Below, piece by piece: positions 1 to 12,545 of a DNA stretch of 64,000 nucleotides. How positions within the stretch are numbered: position 1 is the first letter of the stretch; each line of letters begins with the position of its first letter. Source of the stretch: Inia geoffrensis (taxonomy: Eukaryota; Chordata; Mammalia; Artiodactyla; Iniidae); NCBI GenBank assembly GCA_036417435.1, contig CM070900.1, positions 114,863,315-114,927,314 on the forward strand, read 5' to 3'. Below the pieces are notes generated by a model. The model had not been told where the DNA came from, did no database searches, and saw only the letters and a program-made list of their open reading frames with translations. The translations under genes and the position numbers were made by a program.

Positions 1-2082
1 CTGGGCAAATAAGAACATATGGTTATCCTATTTACAGTCCATGTTAAATAATTTAGAAGTTATTCCAAACATAATTGGAAATCATTGAATAATTTCAAAA
101 TGAGGAGCAACATGAATTAATCTTTTTAAAAGGCTACTCCAGCTACTGGAAACATGGATCTGAGGAGATCAGAGAAGTTTGGAGACCAGCTAGGAGACTA
201 TTCTACTAGCACGGTGAGAAGTGATGGGGACCTAGATTAGGGAAGAAGAAGCAGAGATGGAAAGAAACATCCGTACTCAAAATAGTATCAGGAGATATAA
301 TCAAAAACACTTAATAATAAATTAGATGGGAATGAATAATCAGCAGAAATCAAGAAAGATATGGGCTTCCCTGGTGGCACAGTGGTTAAGAATCCTCCTG
401 CCAATACAGGGGACATGGGTTGGATCTCTAGTCCGGGAAGATCCCACATGCCGTGGAGCAACTAAGCCCGTGCGCCGCAACTACTGAGCCTGTGCCCTAG
501 AGCCCGTGAGCCACAACTACTGAGTGCGCGTGCTGCAACTACTGAAGCCTGCACGCCCATAGCCCGTGCTCCGCAACAAGAGAAGCCACTGCAATGAGAA
601 GCCCATGCACCACAACAAAGAGTAGCCCCGGCTCACCTCAACTAGAGAAAGCCCGCGCGCAGCAACAAAGACCCAACGCAGCCAAACATAAATAAATAAA
701 ATTTTTTTTTTAAAAGATACAACCCAGCACCCTATCTTGAGCAACTGCATTTATGAGGTTACTATTTTCCGAGATGAAAGCAAACACCTGAAACAAGTTT
801 CATAGAGAAAATCTACAGTTTTAATTTGAGATATGTTAAATCTTAGATACCTAGAACATATTTACGTGTACATGCCAACAGGCAGTTAGACACAAAATCT
901 AGGGTACACAGGAAAGGCTACTGATAAATTTGGAAGACAGCCTATAGTTGATATTTAAAGCCATAGGACTGATAAAAGTACTCAGAGTGAGTGAAGAGAA
1001 AGAAAAAAGAAATGTGAACCATAACTGAACCTGAAAAACTTCAAGATATCTAAGTTCAGAAAAGGGAGAAGGAAGTGGCATTGGAGACTGAGAAGGAGAC
1101 ACAGAAAGAAAGAATGAAAATCTGTGTGGTAGTTCAAAAATCAAGAGAAGAGATGGTTTAAATTTGAGGATGAGGCGACTGTCAAGTGCAGATGGGAAGC
1201 AATGCAAAATAATGACAGAAAAAACACGCACTGTATTTGCAACCCAGCTGTCACTGGTGACCATGAAGAAGTTTGCAAAGCAAGTAGAAAATTCTTTCAA
1301 GGTATCAATATAGAGGGGATAAAAGAAATGAAGCAGGAAGAAAAGGGGGATAAGATCAGAAGAGAAATCACTTTTTAAGCTTGGAAATCCTGCATTTATG
1401 CTGACTGTAATAATCTACAGAGAGAGAAAGATGCTAGTTACGCTGGCACTAGAGGGAATAACTGACCCTTATGAAGGCAAGAGGGGAGCCTATGTGAGGC
1501 GCCTGTCTTTTATAGAAGAAACACTTCTGCCATTGTAACAGGAGGCAGGAATAAGACTGGTTTTCAAGACAGTTTCTGAATTTGGTGTTGGGAAGATGAG
1601 TAATCTTTCTGGTAGCTTTCATTTCAACAGTCATGAGCTGAAAGTGAAGAGATGAGAAGCAGGTATGGGAATCTGAGGAGTGACGTAAATTATCAAATAA
1701 ATATTATTAAGACACTGTGATATAGTTTACTAGAGAAATACGGGATTTCTGGAGTGATGTTCTGTGTCCACCTGGCAATGTTAATCATGAATTTTTAGTG
1801 ATACCATCTATCCAGTTGTGTGATTTTTCTCCATGTTTTCCAATGCAATTAAATTCTAATTAAATGTTCATGCTTATTATTATACTTGCTCTGGTTCCTG
1901 AAGACAATATAAAATTCAAAACTCTATCATTTAAAAATTAACTATGACCAATCAATATCTATATTCTTTTTACTACTTTACCATAATCAAATTATGGTTT
2001 TCTTTTATACTAAACCTACAGACTACATCTTTGATGTGTTTCAATTATGGTATTAAAAAAATTCATTTTAAAAGAATCGAAC
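1..2082. other. Start of ADGRV1 intron after exon AA
   Basis: Apart from one long SINE (363-714) this is AT-rich intron. No further EAR blade exon was found on the minus strand. The 133-residue open frame at 899-1300 has no recognisable domain. Confidence 0.7.
363..714 (+). mobile_element. Long-form cetartiodactyl tRNA-derived SINE (CHR family)
   Basis: It starts GGGCTTCCCTGGTGGCACAG with recognisable tRNA-like A and B boxes, continues through the repeated 'CAACTACTGAGCC' module, and ends in an AATAAA/T-rich tail. Short AAAGATA copies flank it as a probable target-site duplication. Confidence 0.9.
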
Positions 2083-2190
2083 CTGAGTTAATTCAGAATC
2101 ATCACTTTGACTTGCAACAATTACATAATCTTGACTGTCTGAAGTAAAATATCTTACTTGAGAACTTTCTGAAATAGTGATTGTTTGTAC
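2083..2190 (-). CDS. ADGRV1: ADGRV1 exon AA: start of EAR/EPTP repeat 3, last exon in window
   Basis: The exon has 108 nt, 36 codons, and is phase 0 at both ends. It encodes [20 protein letters not shown] and [16 protein letters not shown]. The expected second half of the blade (VFRWNG-like) is not adjacent, so the exon must end at CAG. The donor is CAG|GTTCGA, a weak match after the G. Reading on gives V-R-F-F and a stop. The next exon lies before position 1. The acceptor CTTGCAG is good. Confidence 0.88.
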
Positions 2191-5100
2191 CTGCAAGGAA
2201 GACAGAACAATGAGAATAAAAAATTTAAAGGAAAATTTAACTAACAAAAGCTCTGAATTACAGTAATAGTCTGAGTAAATATTTGAAGTTCAAAACTTAA
2301 ATCATTCTGCTCCCTAGGTATGCATATCCAGATGTCATTTCAAGAAAGACCAAAATATCCCTGGATTAAGACACCTTGCTAAAATGTGTATCCATTTGCC
2401 AAAAACCCCTTATCACATTAACATAGAACATACACTATCTTCTATTTAGCTCAATCTCACGAATCTGATTTTTCTTTTAAATAAAGCAATCTACAAAAAA
2501 AGTGAAGTGTTTTTTTACCAGGAATAATTTGAATCCAGATGTGAATGTATACACACTGTTAACAGAAGGCTTTTCTTCATTTCTTTCTTCATGAGTAATC
2601 ACAAAGTAGGGGGAAAGACCCATATTAAAGGCCTCACAAGTTTTAGGACTTTCTATATGTAAATCCTAGGAAACAAGGAATAACAGTAATTCACGGGGCA
2701 TCCAAAATCTATACGTACATTATAGTTTGTGTACCATAAAATAAGTGATGTTTACCTCAAGTGGAACAAAAATCCCTTGCCATCGGTAAACAGTAGAAGA
2801 CAGTTTTCTTAACATTATACCATATACTGAATCTTCCAAAGTAAAGAAACACCAGCCAGAAGCCGATGCATCCAAAAAACTTTGAAATATAGAAAACTTA
2901 ACATCCATTCCCCCTGAAAAACATAAATCGTGATTTGCTTGTGTAAAATCCTCTCCAAACTTTATCTATTCTGTTTATTGTTTAAATAGTGAAACTAGTG
3001 AGTTTGTTACTAGAAGTGAAAATGCTTCCATGGTAAGTGTATGTGTATGAGAAAGACAGAGAAGAGACAAACTAGAGAACTTCAAAATAGATAGTAACTA
3101 AAAATATCAATACCCAAAGACAAGAAAAATTGTTAATACTGTGCTCTAAACCCACAAAGACTTTTCCAGGGTATATTTATAAATAAATACTGAATTTAAA
3201 CTTTAAAATGAAATATGTTCAGTATGATTTTTATCAGCTTTCATAAAGATGATGAAAATATGACAGAGAAATTTAGAAATAATAAACATCTTTTATGGAA
3301 ACATGCTAAATGATAGGTTTTTAAAACTTACACTATTAATTTGAAACTATCCCCATCCAATAATTTCTAACTTTACATGTTGTATATTTTAAGAATGCCA
3401 AAGCAGATTCACCTACTACAAGTAGCTATCAAGTTTTATCAGCCTGCTATAACAGGTACATGTCCTAAAATTCTGTGCTACAATTAAACAAAGACAGAAA
3501 CAAAAAATTCCTGCCTAATGAAGAATACCTTTAAAACACCTTGTGTATTCTATTATCATGACAGTTTCCCATAGAAAGTTAGTTCTTTCTAAACTTTAGT
3601 TAATGGTGTGAACCTGATGCACCAAGAACAAATGTCAAAGTTGAAACCTAGGCTCCTTGTAAATTATTGATCATTTTTAGATTACCAGTTGAGGAAGTCA
3701 TAATGTCAGTGCCTTTTATGTACTATCCATTGGTGATATCCTTTCCTAGAAATCCAATATTTTAGATTCCTGCTTTGCCACCTTTTAAAGGCGCACTACA
3801 GCTTTTGCATTAAGAGTCTGAATGTTTTGCACTGAAGTCGACCACATGGTCAAATCCTCCCCTACCGTAATTCTGGAAGACGGTGAATGAAGAATAAACA
3901 ATGCCTGCTGACATTTAAGAACCTCCAACACATACTCCCACAAGCACTTCCACAATACACATGCAGAGCCCAAACTATAATGAGATAACTCTGAATTAGA
4001 AACCATAATCTTTCTTTTTTGGATCCCATCTCTTCCTGGCTTCCAGGCCATTGTCCCACTATTAATTATCCCTTCTCTTCTAAATATGCAGTCCTTCTCT
4101 ACTTACCAGGCCTTTTCCATCAGCATTTACACATGCTTAGGTCTCTTCAAACCAAACAAATAAACAGAAACCCTGACTCCTACACCCCATCACTACTCTT
4201 ACTAGATCCTACCCTTCTCAGCCAAACTTCTTGAACTGGTTGTACATATTTGAAGCCTGCATTCTCTCACTTCCACTCAAAATGTTATTCGGTCCACATC
4301 CCTCTATACAAATAGCTCTTGTGATTTTATGTCTTCTATATTGCTAATGACAATGAGTATTTTTTCAGTTCTCATCTTACTGGACTTCTCACCAGCAATT
4401 GACACGATTTACCACTCCTTTCTTTTTAAAACGCTCTTTCACTGCTGCCTGCAATCTTGCATTCCCCTGGGTTTCTCACCAGGTCTCTGAAGTGCCCTTC
4501 TCCTCTCCCTAGTCATTCAATTTGACTCAGTCTGAGTCCTCTTCCCTTCTCTATCTTCATCCTTGCTTTCCAGGTTTTTACGTCAACTTCCATGACTTTA
4601 AAAACAATATGCATGCTAAAGGTTCCCAAATTTCTCTCTCCAGCAGAGATCTTCTTTTGAGTCTAGAGAAACGTCTTCTAAAAAGTTAACTCAAATTCAA
4701 ATATTTTACTCCCCTCACCAAAGTAACACCTTGTTTCCATTAGGCACTCCCTTTCTTACTGAACGGCATGAATCTCCATCCAACTGCACAAACTAGAAAC
4801 GTTAAGAGTCATCTCAGGTACCTTCTTCACATCCAGTCCATCACCCAGTCCAAGCTACCATCATCTGCTGCCCTTTTGTTTGTCTCCCTTCATCCTTTAA
4901 TTTCTCCTGTGCCAATCCATTCTTTACCTGGCACCAATGATACTTTCAGAGTGCAAATGTGATCAGACCGCCCCACATCTATACATGGGAACCCTTCCTC
5001 ATGCCTAGACCACTCAGAGACTTTCCATAACCCTAAGATAAAGACTAATGTATGTGATATATTCTTCAAGTTCTTGAATGATCTAGTCTTATCTAGCTCT

Positions 5101-8100
5101 CCAAACTCAGCACTCCCCCTTATTTCTAAACCCAGTGCCCACTCTTCAGTTCTTCACTTATATGCTCTAGACTTCTGCCTTGATAGCTTCCCGCTTCCTC
5201 TTCTATATTCCTCCAACTCAAGTCTTTGCATAATCATTAAGTCTTAGTTCAAACAATGATTCCCCTCGGAAGCATTCCCTGATGTTCTCACAACACTTAG
5301 AATTTCACCTTTAAAACATTTATTATACTCAAACTACACATTGATTTTTACTTATTTATTTCTGTCTCCCCCTAAATTCTAAGTTCCATGAGCTCAGTAC
5401 CATGCCTGTCACAGGACAGGCATTCAATAAATATCTGTGAACGCAGTAAAAGAATTAGATATCTGTTCTCCATTTTCAACAGATCTGTAAGATACAATTC
5501 ATGGGGGGAAAGGTAAATCTTATACATGCAATCTTTCTTGGTTATAGAGTTTTGTTTTTATAAGAAACTAAACGTACTCATGCCAAAGGCTGTTTCAGAA
5601 ACTGTCTCCCACTCCACACTCACAGCTAAATCAATGCCATTAGTACGTGACACATTTAAATATACAGTCCTGTTGGCTTCTTCAGTGTCTACAGAGGTGG
5701 CTCTAAAAGAAACAAACAGTTGCAGAAAGCAGAAAAAGCAGGTAATTTCTACATGTTAAATACCTATATCACATTGCTAGTATATATTTAATACACTTTT
5801 AAATTTACGCAAGTCAAGGTGACATCCATCCACAAATTTTATACAGGAGGAAGGCTAGACTCTAGAGCTCAAAAATATTCATTTATGAAGACATTTTAAA
5901 AGCACTATTATCTGATACTTATGATAGTAAGAAAATACTGAGGGTCAGTAACTTCACACTACATATTCTAAAATAAATAAAGCTTTGTCATTCTTAAGTT
6001 TCTTCTCACGTAAACTAAAAACATTTTACGGAGAAAAAATGAATCAGGAAGTTCTTGACATATTAATAAAACTAGATCTATTAGAATATTTCTAAGATAT
6101 AAAAAGAAAATTTGTCAGTTTCCAGAGGGAATTTTTAAACTACAATCATGTTAATATATGTTTGAAGAGTCATTCATTTGGTTTGAGCAGCTAAATATAA
6201 GTTAAACTATTTCTTGCTTTTTATTATTACTGAAAACACAAAATAGTGCTTTTACCTGAAAGTGTGGATTCTGAGAAAATAAGAATTCTAATGACACCAT
6301 TGTATAGCACATGATTAGGTTTTTGATGCTCCCTGTTACGAGAGGGCATATGGCCTCTCTCGATCTATCTGCTAGAGCTCATTTTAAAAGTCCCCATTAC
6401 GAGAGTCAGAGATGAGTTTTCTTCTGCATTTTCTTTACGTCAAAAGTTATTTCCTACTTAGCTTCAGAAGTGACAATTTCCTTACGAATAAATTATACCT
6501 ATTTGCAACTGCAGAGATACTGAATAGCCCCAAAGGGGCCTGGTTTTGCAAAACGGTTATCAGGGTTTGAACACGGGCCCCTAGTCTAGCACCTCCAGTC
6601 GGATTAAACAAAGTACAGACAAAATGCTCATCCATCTCTGGTTCCGTGTCCAGTATGGCTGATATGTGTAGGGCCTGAAAACACAATCAAAAGATAAAGT
6701 TACTAGAATTGAGCAACACACATACAGAGTAATTTGCTAAACATTTATGACAACAAAATAGTATTTTTGGAAAACAGTACCTCTTTTTTACTTTAATACT
6801 GATCCTCATAAAGTAATAGCTATAACTGTTTCAAGTTACAACTTTCAAGATTATCAACACTGTGACACAGTCGAACTGAAATGTCTAAAAATAAAATCTA
6901 TGGCATTTGAAAACATCACTGAGATTAAAAAATTAAATTTAGATCTTCATTTTTGCTACTTCTTTATCCTGCCCTGGCTATGTAACTGCATTAAGTCTCT
7001 TTCTAGCCTAGAATTCACTCTTAAAAAGCAGTTATAGCCACAGCAGGCACAAATCAGAAACAACCCACATGTTTATCAACAGAAGGATGGATAAACAGTG
7101 GTCTATTCAATGAAATGCTACTGAGCAATAAAAAAAGAACCCACTACTCATGTATGCAACCAAAAATGATGTTGACCAAAAGAAGTCAGACACAAAAAGA
7201 ATACATACTGTATGGTTCTATTTATAAGAAGTTCAAGAATTAGCAAATGAGTCTTCAGTGACAGAAACCAGAAAGTACTTTCCTCTGGGGTGGCTAAGGG
7301 ACAAGAAGGAAACTTCTGTGTGATGGTTTGTTTAATGTTTAATATACTAATCCAAGTGGTTGTTACACTGGTGTATACATATTTTTAAAGTCACTGAGCC
7401 ATACACTTAAGATTTTTATATTTTACTGTTTATACCTCAGAATAAAAACACGTGGAGAAAAAGATAATTATGTGGCTGAGAGAAAAATCGATTTAATTCA
7501 ATTTGCTCTAAAATTTAATTTGCCTAATGAACCGAAAGGTCTTTAAACACACTTTGAAAAACAGTCTTTTAAGAATAAAACACAACAGAAATATAATAAA
7601 TTTAAAATATACAAAAAATTAAATGAAATAAAATTTAAAACTTTTTTTAAAAGGCATGTGAATGTAAAAAAATGCAAATTCATAAAATACTTCAAATGTG
7701 AATTCTTTTTATCTATATCAAGATGTAAGTGTCCTTGAATAAATCAATTAAAGGTTCTAAATTTCCAGAAACATGAAAAAGTTAGACATGCAAATGAATA
7801 TGAATTCAAAAATGTATTGAAGTTTATACAAACTGATCATAAATAAAATTAATAATTAGGTGAACTGTTTTTAGATGAAATTAGTTTAAAGTATATTACT
7901 TTAAAATTATACTTTATATAGCTGGCTTAAAAAAATATTTTAAGCTAATACAATTAGTTATTTTAAACTTAAACTGTGTCTTAAAAATAAAATTTAGTAG
8001 TAGGAACAGAAAATTACTAATATACAGAAATAGAAGTTTCAGAAGTTAAACTTCTACAAGTGTAGTTCACATTTATGATTAATCCCAAATCCAGCATTTT

Positions 8101-11100
8101 TCTCCCAATAAGCTATTCCTATTTACATAGGATATTTGCTTCTCAAATAAGCAGTCTGAAGAAAGCAGTTGTATTTTGTTTAATGAAAACGTGGCAAAAG
8201 AATGACTGGCTATGGCTTAATGACTGCAATGAATGGCTTGGCGTTTCTTTTAGTTTATGATTTATAGACAATATAAAGTGAAGTATGCCATTTAAATATA
8301 CTTAACACGTAAAGCAGCAATATGCATATTTTCTTTATTATTTGCGCATTCCACTACTCTATTAATGGAACAAATTTCTCCGGTTGCACTCTATTTAGAC
8401 AATACAGCACTAGAGCACTTTCACGTGGTAATCTAATCACGTCTTTACCTATCACCTAAGCTGGATTTTTTTTTTTTTTGCGGTACTCGGGCCTCTCACT
8501 GTTGTGGCCTCTCCCGTTGAGGAGCACAGGCTCCGGACGCACAGGCTCAGCGGCCGTGGCTCACAGGCCCAGCCGCTCCGCGGCATGTGGGATCCTCCCC
8601 GACCGGGTCATGAACCCGTGTCCCATGCATCGGCAGGCGGACCCTTAACCACTGCGCCACCAGAGAAGCCCCTGGATTTTTTTTTTCTTTCTAGGATCTA
8701 GGGTGTTCCTCCAAGAGAAAATTATTTTGTAACTATTAATAATTCATTCTCAGTAAAGGTTCATCCTGTACCTTGAAACGAACACCTTCTTCTAAAACAA
8801 TATAGCCTTTGGAAGGAGTCAGATCTTTCGACTCCATTGAAGAATTCACTTCTGTCACAATGAACCGAACTGTCACGGTTCCAAACAGTCCCTGTCCAGG
8901 TTCCCGAACAATGTACAACACTGCCACACTCTCCTGGATGTAGAGAGCTGTCGGTTCTCGTAGGAAAAAGTGCTCACTGTTGTTAAATGCTAGAACTCCA
9001 GGGCCATCATCATTAGCAAGGACAGTGATTAAGGCTGTCAAATAAAAATATTAAAACAATAAATGAAAATAGAATGGGTTGTAAGTAGTGAGAAGCATGT
9101 GCATGTTTCACTGTAAACCAGGCCAACTCTTTTCTTAAAAACAAGAGATATTTTAAAAGGCATCTAATGAAATTCCACATTCACTCATGATATAAATAAA
9201 AACACTCAGTAATCTTGAAATAAAAGACAGCTTCCTCAACCTGATGAAGTGATATGTCTCAGAAGCCAATAGAAAGTATTAAACTTAATGTTGAAACATT
9301 AGAAGGGTTGCCACTAAAAACAGAACAAGACAATGACGCCTGTCATCACTATTGCTATTCAGCATCGTCCTGGAGCTAACAGGCCAGTAACAGGTATAAA
9401 AGCAATGGAAAGGAAGAGTCAAGACTGTCACTGTTTTCTAGACATCATGATTGTCTTCTTAGAAAAGGCAAGAGAAAAAAATTATTAGAACTATTATAAG
9501 AGTTTAAAATATAAGGTGAGTAACCTTCAGAAATCAAGAGCTTTCTATTTCCTACCACCACTACTAATAATGTTAATAATAATAGCCAAAACAACAACTA
9601 ATACTACTGAGAACTTACAAATTGCTTAACCTATATTATTAACTCATTTAATTCTCACAATAACCCTATGGGGTTGATTATATTATCATTCTCATTTTAA
9701 GAACTGATGATTGAAGCACAGACAGGCAATCTGTGGAAATTCACAAGTTAGGATGTGGCAGTACTGGTACTCAAAGCTAGGAAGTCGGCTTCAGAGCATG
9801 CATTCAAAAAGATTATTGTAATACCTCTATATATCAGGTATAACCATTTAAAAATATAATAAAAACAGACCTCGTTCATAATAGCAACAATACCTAGCAA
9901 TCAAAGTAAAAAAATAAGACCTATATGAAAAAAATTGTAAAATGCTAATGTGTGACTGCAGCAGATGGTGTCAGTGCATCACCCATAGCCTGTGGCTCAC
10001 TCAGGAGTGAAGGGGTGAAAAGGAGCTGTGTATAAGAAATCATCAACTACCTATTATATTCTCCCCCAGCTCCAGTCCAGGAGAAGGATTTGTTAAAATC
10101 AGCTGAAATGCTTCATCTCCTTCCGGAATGTCATCATCAAGAATCATGATGTCAACATGTTTATACCTTTCTCCATTAGCAAAATGAAGAATCTGGTCAA
10201 AAAAGTAAAAGTAGCAGTATTATATTTAAATACACTCTGAGTTTTTTGGGGTTTTTTTTGATGTTTGGAAATAAATACAACATACTTTTGAATGTGAACT
10301 AACCTATTTACAGGATTTTTCCCTTACTTTTTCATGACCTCTTTTTATTTAAATTGACAATATTAAGTTTAAAAAGTAGAAGTTGTGGAGGAAGAAAGGA
10401 AACATTTGACTAAGCAGTAAAGGGCACTAAGAGACAAGTTAAAAAACATTTTCAAACACTAAAGGTGTTTTGGCAAAGTAAAACAAAGAAACAGAAGAGT
10501 TAACATTTTCAAGAAGCGTAAGAAACACTCTGGAAAGGTCATCTAATGATATAAATTGTTTAACACAATAATGTGTGTTCTCCAGTATCAAATACTGCAA
10601 TAAGATAGTAAATTAATAAGAAGTGGGTATCAAATATTACAATAAAATAATGAAGTAAAATACAGAAGAATCTTTAAAACAGCACTGAAAGTTTCATTTA
10701 TACAATTTACCAAAATAGTGAAGAGAGCTATTCCACCATGTGGAAATCTTCTGCCCTAATTTACCATGGAATATACAGTAGTTTATTATTTCACGATTAA
10801 CTTATTTACAGGGCCTAAATCACTATAATTCTCAATGAGTTCACCATTGGGGTAAAGACGTAATCCAGCCCCAGCTGTGCTTCCAAATTCTGGGCATACA
10901 CAAACAAGGAAACGTGGCCAAGAGTCCCTTTGCTCCTCTGGGCTACCAATGTTAAACTTCTTTGGGTTTCATTTACTTCAAATCTATAATAAAGAGAATA
11001 CATTCATTTTTCCTTATAAGATTTTATTCAGTAGATAGCAGAGAATCTGAAACTCAGAAAAGGGCTCTTACGCAGCCTTCGGTTTACCTGCTCTGTTGCC

Positions 11101-12510
11101 ACTCAATCATGCCTCGAGCACCGTCATTGGCATCAATAATAATTTGTGCAGTCAAGCCCTCTGAATCTGAAAAAGCACAGAAACATACTTTTAAATAAAT
11201 GTAAGTAGTTAAAAAGAGAATTAGTTGATATAGAATTTAAAGACCTTTGGTATTATATAATTCCTAATATAGAGGTATTGCCAACATTACTCAAAAGATG
11301 CTTTAGAAAATAAGACATAAATACTTAATAACATGTGAACGAGGAAACTTTTGCTAACAAGTACCACTGACTTACAGAAATCTAATCAACTGAGAACAGT
11401 ATAAAATAAGCAACCGAAGTTACGGTTAATTTCTATTATTTTAATCCATTTCAAGAGGAAAGGAAAATGGGGATAGTTGCAAGGAGTAGAAAGAGGAGGG
11501 AAAAAATGGGAAGAGAAAGGCAGGACGTGCTGCAGAGAAAAATACAGGTGTGAAAAAGACAGAGAGATACAGGGATACAAACAGAAGTTGAGAAGGTAGA
11601 AAAGATGGGGGAAGGTTAGGTGGAATAAAGACTAAGCTTAAAGTAAATTTCTCTTATCCCTTTTTATTCTGTATTCTGTCCACCAAGCTCAGTATGTTAC
11701 CAATATCCATTATTCAGTCTTGAAATAGTAACTAACCCTGTTACTGTTTTGTTCTGTTCTTTAATATGTTCATCCTTTATCTTTTAAATTTCAGAAGGTC
11801 CACCTTACTCTCAAATACGTATGACAGCTGTCTGGGAGAAGAATGGGTAAGGAAAGTGGAATTCTCTCTGAGGGAAGGGATCAACAATGTTGAAGAAAGA
11901 ATATAAAATCAGGATTTGTGCCCATCAAGCTAGAAGCTACAGAGCACAAGCCCAGCCCCACCAGTTCCTAGCTGTTTGACCTCAGCATGGCTCTTATCTC
12001 AGCTCCCCCAACTATAAAATGGGCAAACATAAGGAATAATGGTACTAATATACAAAGTACTTGAAACAGGAGCATTAGAAAGCACTTATCAAAAGTTAAA
12101 CTATTCAAATTACCTCTGAGTATAAGGAAATATGATGTACTCTGTCAGTTTTCTTAGTGTGAACAATAATTAACTTGTAATAATTGCTTGATATAAACAG
12201 CCTAGTTGTTGGAATCATATATTTCTTTTGCATAAAAATGGAAACTTTCCAAGTAATAATATAATGATATGTTAAAAACTGATTATTCCCTTTTGCTATT
12301 TTCAAAGTTGTCATACTGCGGGCTTCCCTGGTGGCGCAGTGGTTGAGAGTACGCCTGCCGATGCAGGGGACACGGGTTCGTGCCCCGGTCCGGGAAGATC
12401 CCACGTGCCGCGGAGCGGCTGGGCCTGTGAGCCATGGCCGCTGAGCCTGCGCATCCGGAGCCTGTGCTCCGCAACGGGAGAGGCCACAACAGTGAGAGGC
12501 CTGCGTACCG

Positions 12511-12545
<35 letters not shown>

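Larger units (their letters stand above)
6675..8771. other. Intron V-W, 2.1 kb
   Basis: It contains an old L1 tail (7040-7450) and a minus-strand SINE (8471-8671). The middle, 7450-8460, is very AT-rich with no recognised element. Confidence 0.6.

Noticed and set aside
899..1300. A 133-codon minus-strand frame
   Set aside because: Ser/Phe-rich composition of intron type, no EAR motif and no fitting splice phase.
12339..12420. tRNA-like A and B box sequences as a tRNA gene
   Set aside because: They are the tRNA-derived head of SINEs, followed by SINE body and A tail.
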